Shown here piece by piece: positions 6,437 to 10,301 of a stretch of DNA of 10,301 nt. Where the stretch lies: assembly GCA_947259235.1 (NCBI GenBank), contig CAMYLL010000066.1, positions 1 to 10,301 on the forward strand. Reading direction: 5' to 3'. A program made the position numbers and the translations under genes. Source of the DNA: an uncultured Pseudodesulfovibrio sp. (GTDB lineage: Bacteria; Desulfobacterota; Desulfovibrionia; Desulfovibrionales; Desulfovibrionaceae). The notes under the pieces are model-generated. The model had not been told where the DNA came from. It ran no database searches and worked only from the letters and a program-made list of their open reading frames with translations. Position 1 is the stretch's first letter, and each line of letters begins with the position of its first letter.

Positions 6437-7735
6437 CCGATCCGCCTCCGTTGACCGGTCAACCTTCGACGGGCTGGCCTTCACCCTGGCCCGGGACATG
6501 GCGGCGGAGATGGTGCTCTCCGTGCCCGGCCATCCGGCGGCCACCGCCTCCCTCATCGGCGTCGCGCCCGTCGACGAGCTGGTCATGGACCGCTTGACCA
6601 CGCCGGACGCGGTCAAGGCGTTCTGCTTCGGCTCACCGGGCCTGGCCATGGGCTTTGTCAGCTACACTTACGGCCTGCACCTGCGCGGTGTGGCCTCCGC
6701 CAAGCAGACGCGGTTCCCCCTGGGACACCTCAAGAAATATGCGGCAATGGCCGAATACGACGACCAGTCCGGCACGGCGACAGTGACCGGGCGGCCCGAT
6801 GTCGTGACCAATGTGATGCGTGTCCTGCATGGCATGGCGAGCACATCGACTCCGGCCGCGCCGGGACGGGATGAATCCGCCGGGATCGCCCCGTGCGCCC
6901 CCGGCCTGGCCATGTCCCTGGACCGGACGGGCTACGAGGCCGGCGTGCGCGAGACCCTGGCCCTGATCCGCGCCGGGCACACCTATCAGCTCAATCTCTC
7001 CACCCGGCTCTCCCGACACTGCCCCGGCCTGGACCCTCTGGCCCTGTTCCAGACGCTCTGGCAGACCCGTCCCGCCCCTTTTTACGCCTACTTCACCTCC
7101 GGCCAGCACCGCGTCGTTTCCACCTCTCCAGAGCGATTCCTGCGCGTCAGGGACGGCCTCGCGCTCTCCCAGCCCATCAAGGGAACCCTGCACCTGGAGA
7201 CGGAGCTTGCGCCGGGCCGCGCCCCGGACCCGGACCTTGTGGCGCGGCTCACCGGCTCGGCCAAGGAGCGGAGCTGTCCATGATCGTGGACCTCATCCGC
7301 AACGACCTCTCGGCCAACTGCGAATACGGCTCCGTGCGCGTGGACAACCACAAGTCCGTGTTCGCCGTGGACCGGCTGCTCCAGATGTACAGCGACGTCA
7401 CCGGACGGCTGCGCCCGGACAGGGACTGCCTGGACCTCTTCTTCGACGCCTTCCCCGGCGGGTCCGTCACCGGCTGTCCCAAGAAGCGCTCCATGGAGAT
7501 CATCGACGTCCTCGAACCGCACCCGCGCGACGTCTATTGCGGTTCCATCCTCATCGTGCGGGACGAAAAGAACATGGACTCCTCGGTGGCCATCCGCACC
7601 GCAGTGTATGACACGGACGACGCACGGCTCGACGTCTGGTCCGGCAGCGGCATCGTAGTGGACTCGGACCCGGCAAGCGAGTATCAGGAAACCATGGCCA
7701 AGGCGGAGAAATTTCTCACCATGGAGGAAGAATGA
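6402..7735 (+). pseudogene. pabB: Aminodeoxychorismate synthase component I (PabB), frame broken
   Basis: Converts chorismate plus ammonia from PabA to 4-amino-4-deoxychorismate. The first part (6402 or 6393 to 7283) has AGHTYQLNLSTRL, STSPERFL and QPIKGT; the lysine in PIKGT marks PabB, since anthranilate synthase has PIAGT. The second part (to 7735) has MIVDLIRNDL, FPGGSVTGCPKKRSMEII, and SGSGIVVDSDPASEYQET. The two parts lie in different frames. Frame one reaches GSAKER then ends SCP-stop at 7281-7283, while the family motif needs KERAELSMIVDL. The observed bases are exactly those left if one of two tandem GCGG copies were lost, so 4 bases appear missing near 7268-7272. Joined length is about 445 aa, normal for PabB. 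The likely start is TTG at 6402, eight bases after GGAGG (6389-6393); GTG at 6393 is the alternative. The stop overlaps an ATG (7280-7282) in the second frame, so separate translation of a 151-residue C-terminal piece is possible. Confidence 0.88.
6426..6461 (+). repeat. 18-bp tandem duplication at the pabA/pabB junction
   Basis: Two adjacent 18-base units beginning GCCTCCGTTGACCG differ at position 15 (A or G) and at the last base. The first copy contains the pabA stop (TGA, 6434-6436). In the pabB frame they encode ASVDRS-ASVDRS. This reads as a recent local duplication that lengthens the PabB N-terminus without changing frame. Confidence 0.75.
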
Positions 7736-8508
7736 TCCACTACTGCAAGGGCGAATACACGCACCGGGCCGTGACCCTGGAGCCCACCGAACCCGCCTTT
7801 CGCTACGGCGCGGGATTCTTCGAGACCCTCTATTACAACGGGCGCAGGACCTGCCACCTCGAACTGCATCTCGACAGGCTGCTCCACTCCCTGCGCGCCT
7901 ATCAGGCGGACTACGAGACCATCGACTTCGAGGAGGTCCTCGGCCAGGTCATCAACCGAAACGGTCTTGAGACTTCCACGGCGCGGATCAACATATTCTA
8001 TCCCATGGAAGCCCCTGCCGCCCATCCGGTGGTCATGGCCGCACCCTTTGAACCAAAGCCGTACAAGGCATACCGCGTCTGCCTGTGCGACGACCGGCAC
8101 GTCTCCACCCTCAACGCCCAGAAGACCACAAGCTACATGTTCTTTCACCTCGCCCTGACCCGGGCGCGGGCGCGCGGGTTTGACGACGCGGCCCTGATCG
8201 ACTTCGAAGACCGCCTGCTGGAGACAGCCACCGGAGCCCTCCTGCTGCAAAAGGACGGCGAATTTTTCGAGACGGACTCCCCCTACCGGCTCGCCTCCAC
8301 CAGTCTGGCCCTTGCCAAAAGAGTCCTCAAAATATCGCCCGCCCCAATCCCGTTGACTGACCTGGAGCAATACGACCACGCCTACCTCCTCAACTCCCTG
8401 GTGGGCATGCGGCCCATCGTCACCGTGGGCGAGACCGCCTTCACCCCGGACGAGGACAGCTGCCGCGCCGTCTCCGAGCTGATTCTCCAGGACGGACCGC
8501 ACGCCTGA
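7732..8508 (+). CDS. pabC: Aminodeoxychorismate lyase-type class IV aminotransferase (PabC)
   Basis: PLP enzyme expected to remove pyruvate from aminodeoxychorismate to give p-aminobenzoate. The 258-residue protein is of fold type IV: RYGAGFFETL (24-33) is the standard early motif, Lys131 in NAQKTTSYMFFHLA is the expected PLP-binding lysine, and LLETATGALLLQKDGEFFET (163-182) carries the conserved glutamate. Branched-chain and D-amino acid aminotransferases share these motifs, so the specific call rests on position directly after pabA and pabB. The ATG overlaps the pabB stop (ATGA, 7732-7735) and has GGAGG just upstream, which fixes the start and indicates translational coupling. It ends at TGA, 51 bases before the structured inverted-repeat element. 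Confidence 0.88.
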   Translation: MIHYCKGEYTHRAVTLEPTEPAFRYGAGFFETLYYNGRRTCHLELHLDRLLHSLRAYQADYETIDFEEVLGQVINRNGLETSTARINIFYPMEAPAAHPVVMAAPFEPKPYKAYRVCLCDDRHVSTLNAQKTTSYMFFHLALTRARARGFDDAALIDFEDRLLETATGALLLQKDGEFFETDSPYRLASTSLALAKRVLKISPAPIPLTDLEQYDHAYLLNSLVGMRPIVTVGETAFTPDEDSCRAVSELILQDGPHA

Positions 8509-8559
8509 GCAAAACCGAGCCGGACCGGGCGCAACGGGCCGGGAAAAGTCGGGAGAGAG

Positions 8560-8713
8560 GTCGGGTGATTTCGCCTCCGGCGGGCAAGGGGTTCACCCCC
8601 CTTGCATCCCCACTCTGCCCCTTGCGGGGCGATATTTTTGGTGGTCCTGCCGCAGGCACGCCCGGGTTCCCCAAGGGCGCGCCCTTGGGCCGCCGGAGGC
8701 GAAATCACCCGAC
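8560..8713. repeat. 154-bp multi-hairpin element with perfect 24-bp inverted ends
   Basis: The arms 8560-8583 and 8690-8713 are exact reverse complements over 24 bases (left arm begins GTCGGGTGATTTCGCC). They enclose 106 bases that themselves fold: GCAAGGGG/CCCCTTGC (8584-8591 with 8598-8605), GCCCC/GGGGC (8617-8621 with 8626-8630), CCTG/CAGG (8646-8649 with 8653-8656), and a 20-base perfect palindrome at 8670-8689 (CCCAAGGGCG and its complement). No start-to-stop frame of protein character lies inside. This resembles REP/BIME-type or miniature inverted-repeat intergenic elements; from memory, CTCCGGCGG/CCAAGGGC-rich palindromes recur in Desulfovibrio genomes. No second copy lies in the window and no clear target duplication flanks it. 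Confidence 0.75.
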
Positions 8714-8725
8714 AATACCGCCAAC

Positions 8726-8760
8726 GAAAAAGAGCCCGTCACGCACTGTGACGGGCTCTT
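8726..8760 (-). terminator. Strong terminator for the HcyBio gene, probably bidirectional
   Basis: A perfect 13-bp stem (arms 8730-8742 and 8748-8760, AAGAGCCCGTCAC type) with a 5-base loop. Read on the minus strand it is followed by a run of T (complement of AAAA at 8727-8730), 22 bases after the gene's stop. On the plus strand the tail is CGTATTTATTTC, so it can also end pabABC transcription. Confidence 0.88.
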
Positions 8761-8781
8761 CGTATTTATTTCTTTTAGCGT

Positions 8782-9951
8782 CTAATAGCTGGGAATATCG
8801 TCCACTTTTTCCGTCAGCAGGAATTCGCCGCGTTCAATCCAGCTCTTGAGGGTATCGGCCACTTCAAGGGACATGGAGTAGCTGGTCAGGGGTACGGTGG
8901 AGGTTTTCTTGCCGTTGACCGTGATCTCGCCGCTGACGAGCTCCTCGAAGCTGACGCGGCCCAGCTGGCGGGGGATGCCGTTGGGGTAGTCGTAGCCGTA
9001 GTCCTTGACGGGCATGGAGATGTCCGCGTTGGACACGCCGGTGAAGAACGCCATCTCCTCGTTGAGCATGGGGATGGGAATGCCGACGCCCAGGGAGAGG
9101 GACACGCCGTAACCGAGCACGGACTGGGCCCGGACGTAGCGGGCGTCCATCTGCTTGAAGTCGCCCTTGAGCATCAGGGTTCCGGACGGATTTTCCGGTA
9201 TGCCGCGTTCGTTGCGCTGGGGTTTTCTCACGTGCTGGGTTCCCTCGCCGATGACGTAGCCCATGCCGCCGCCAAGGAATATCCTGGTCCCCATGCCGAT
9301 GGTCTTGAGGTAGGGATCGTTGAACAGCGGCGAGAGTTGTCCTGCGGTGGCGAAGTTTGCGTTGGCGCAGTTGGACTTGAGCGGTCCCATGTACGTGTAG
9401 ATGGTGCGGCTGGTCAGGTTCACGGCGCAGTTGTAGTTCTGGTAGCAGTTGCGCGGGTTGAGCATGGTCGCGCTGGGCAGGTCGGCCAGGGTGACGTCCT
9501 TGTCCAGCTCGCGGCGGGGATAGCAGTCGGTGCCGTAGGCCTCGCCCCGCAGATGCACGGCCTTGCCGCGCAGGAGGTCTTCCATGACATGGGCTCCGCC
9601 ATAGGCGAAGCGGCCGGGATGGACCTTGTTGAGCGGGTCGTCCTCGCTGGGTTCGGTACAGCCCAGATAGGCGTCCACCGCGGCGAGGCCGGAGTAGCAG
9701 GGCACGTTGTTGAGCCACAGCTTGGAGACCTTCATCACCGGCGGCTGCTGGCCGATGTTGAAGAGCAGCCCCGACGAGCACATGGGCGAAAAGGTCCCTG
9801 TGGTCACGACGTCCACTTCCTGGGCGGCGCGGACCTTGCCTTCCTTTCTGACGATCTCGACCATCTCGTGGGCGTTGACCACCACGGCCTTGCCCTTGCG
9901 GATGCGCTCGTTGATTTCCTTGATCGTCTAGTTCACCTGATGCTGGCCCAT
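8782..9951 (-). CDS. DUF39/HcyBio homocysteine biosynthesis protein with in-frame TAG at codon 8
   Basis: Member of the COG1900 (DUF39, HcyBio) family, which in methanogens and sulfate reducers is implicated in making homocysteine from aspartate semialdehyde and sulfide with a NIL/ferredoxin partner. Visible signatures, numbered from the ATG at 9951: VDVVTTGTFSPMCSSG (47-61, Cys58), PCYSGLAAVDAYLGCTEPS (84-102), GTDCYPRRELD (140-150, Cys143), MLNPRNCYQNYNCAVN (163-178), GTRIFLGGGMGYVIGEGTQH (221-240). The total of 389 codons fits the family. GGAGGG (9955-9960) precedes the ATG by three bases, yet codon 8 is TAG (complement of 9928-9930), followed directly by TIKEINERIRKGKAVVV, which I recognise as family N-terminus. 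The longest uninterrupted frame starts at GTG 9885 and lacks 22 residues. The gene also ends in TAG (8782-8784). No NIL/ferredoxin gene is adjacent in the window. Confidence 0.85.
9928..9930 (-). other. In-frame amber codon inside the HcyBio N-terminus
   Basis: Reads MGQHQVN-TAG-TIKEINERI on the minus strand. A single A-to-T change from AAG (Lys) would explain it, since NKTI is the order I expect in relatives. Pyrrolysine-type recoding is unlikely as a general mechanism: gspM, gspN, purD, purE and this gene itself all end in TAG. Confidence 0.8.
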
Positions 9952-10197
9952 TGTCCCTCCAGATCTCGTTCAAATCAAATTTCACCGTGTTTTCAACAGG
10001 AATCGCATCATGTCCCAAAAATGTCGTTAAATCAACGGATATATCCCGTAAAACGGCCCATGAACCCTTGGCTTTAAGCGGTTTTTGCGGTATACAATCG
10101 AAGGAATTTGGGGATCCGTTAGCACTTCGGTTTTCTCTTTTTTTTATTTAGTTTTTACAGTCGGTTACAAAACAGCTTCGCAGAGCAAACGGTCATC
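9952..10197. other. AT-richer divergent intergenic region
   Basis: Lies between the divergent HcyBio and DnaA-like starts. Its base composition is clearly richer in A and T than the rest of the window, especially 10090-10160 with a long T run at 10139-10145. It holds the putative HcyBio promoter and palindromes. I see no TTATCCACA-type DnaA box and no convincing reading frame. Confidence 0.5.
10007..10035 (-). promoter_or_regulatory. Possible sigma70-type promoter for the HcyBio gene
   Basis: On the minus strand TTGATT (10030-10035) and CATGAT (10007-10012) are 17 bases apart, each 4 of 6 to consensus, about 55 bases before the ATG. Just upstream lie the palindrome GGATATATCC (10037-10046) and a small CCGT/ACGG hairpin (10046-10056), possible operator sites. 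No regulator can be named from this. Confidence 0.3.
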
Positions 10198-10301
10198 GTG
10201 AAACACTCCCTTCGCCAACATCTTCTTCAGACCAATACCGATGACGATCTCAAGCGCTGGTTCGATCCTCTTCATCTGGCCTACGAAGAGGAAAACAAGT
10301 G
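10198..10301 (+). CDS. DnaA-like replication initiator, N-terminal fragment at window edge
   Basis: Only 34 codons are visible, from a GTG at 10198: VKHSLRQHLLQTNTDDDLKRWFDPLHLAYEEENK, open to the edge. The pattern of an amphipathic helix followed by LKRWFDPL and a strand resembles DnaA domain I (the DnaB/DiaA-contacting N-terminus) as found in Desulfovibrio-type DnaA proteins. No in-frame ATG lies upstream and the ribosome site is weak, so GTG is the best start. It is divergent from the HcyBio gene with 246 bases between them. With so little sequence, a DnaA paralogue or another protein sharing domain I is possible. Confidence 0.55.
   Translation, partial: MKHSLRQHLLQTNTDDDLKRWFDPLHLAYEEENK

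Noticed and set aside
7255..7290. Programmed ribosomal frameshift in pabB
   Set aside because: Moving to the second frame would need a -1 shift, but there is no slippery heptamer, and 4 missing bases (KERAEL shortened) explain the site better than a shift that would also lose a residue.
9928..9930. Genome-wide recoding of TAG (for example as pyrrolysine)
   Set aside because: Five genes in the window, including this one, end in TAG right at the expected C-terminus, so TAG works as a normal stop here; site-specific suppression is not excluded.
8864..10018. 384-codon minus-strand frame with an ATG across the HcyBio gene
   Set aside because: Arg/Gln/His-rich alternate frame of the HcyBio gene, with none of the family motifs; the motifs lie in the frame ending at 8782.

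Overview
The window looks like a GC-rich chromosomal segment of a sulfate-reducing deltaproteobacterium (Desulfovibrionales, Desulfovibrio/Pseudodesulfovibrio type). This rests on protein content and recalled family resemblance, not a search: a deltaproteobacterial GspN-type protein, a PabA/PabB/PabC set with the AELSMIVDL form of PabB, a DUF39/COG1900 homocysteine-biosynthesis protein and a DnaA-like N-terminus. The layout is mostly core metabolism; I see no phage, CRISPR, transposase, rRNA or tRNA.

Region by region: (1) 1-1953, minus strand, a nearly complete glutamine-hydrolysing asparagine synthetase that runs off the left edge. (2) 2053-3895, plus strand, a tight three-gene operon for inner-membrane parts of a type II secretion-like machine (GspL periplasmic half, GspM, GspN), divergent from asnB. 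(3) 3994-5824, plus strand, purD and purE of purine synthesis, closed by a strong hairpin at 5842-5870. (4) 5897-8508, plus strand, pabA-pabB-pabC, the complete p-aminobenzoate branch of folate synthesis, with overlapping reading frames. (5) 8509-8781, an intergenic region holding a 154-bp structured element with perfect 24-bp inverted terminal arms, then a 13-bp hairpin terminator serving the convergent gene. (6) 8782-9951, minus strand, a DUF39/HcyBio homocysteine-biosynthesis gene. (7) 9952-10197, an AT-richer leader. (8) From 10198, plus strand, the first 34 codons of a DnaA-like protein running off the right edge.

Two housekeeping genes are broken as written. pabB has a frame break inside its conserved KERAELSMIVDL motif that is exactly explained by loss of one copy of a tandem GCGG tetramer; the early stop overlaps an in-frame ATG (ATGA), so a split protein is conceivable. 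The HcyBio gene has a good ribosome site and ATG but an in-frame TAG at codon 8, with family-like sequence resuming directly after it. These may be real lesions, recoding or sequence errors; the sequence alone cannot decide. I did not find a convincing wholly new multi-gene system; the most unusual items are these two interrupted genes and the structured repeat.
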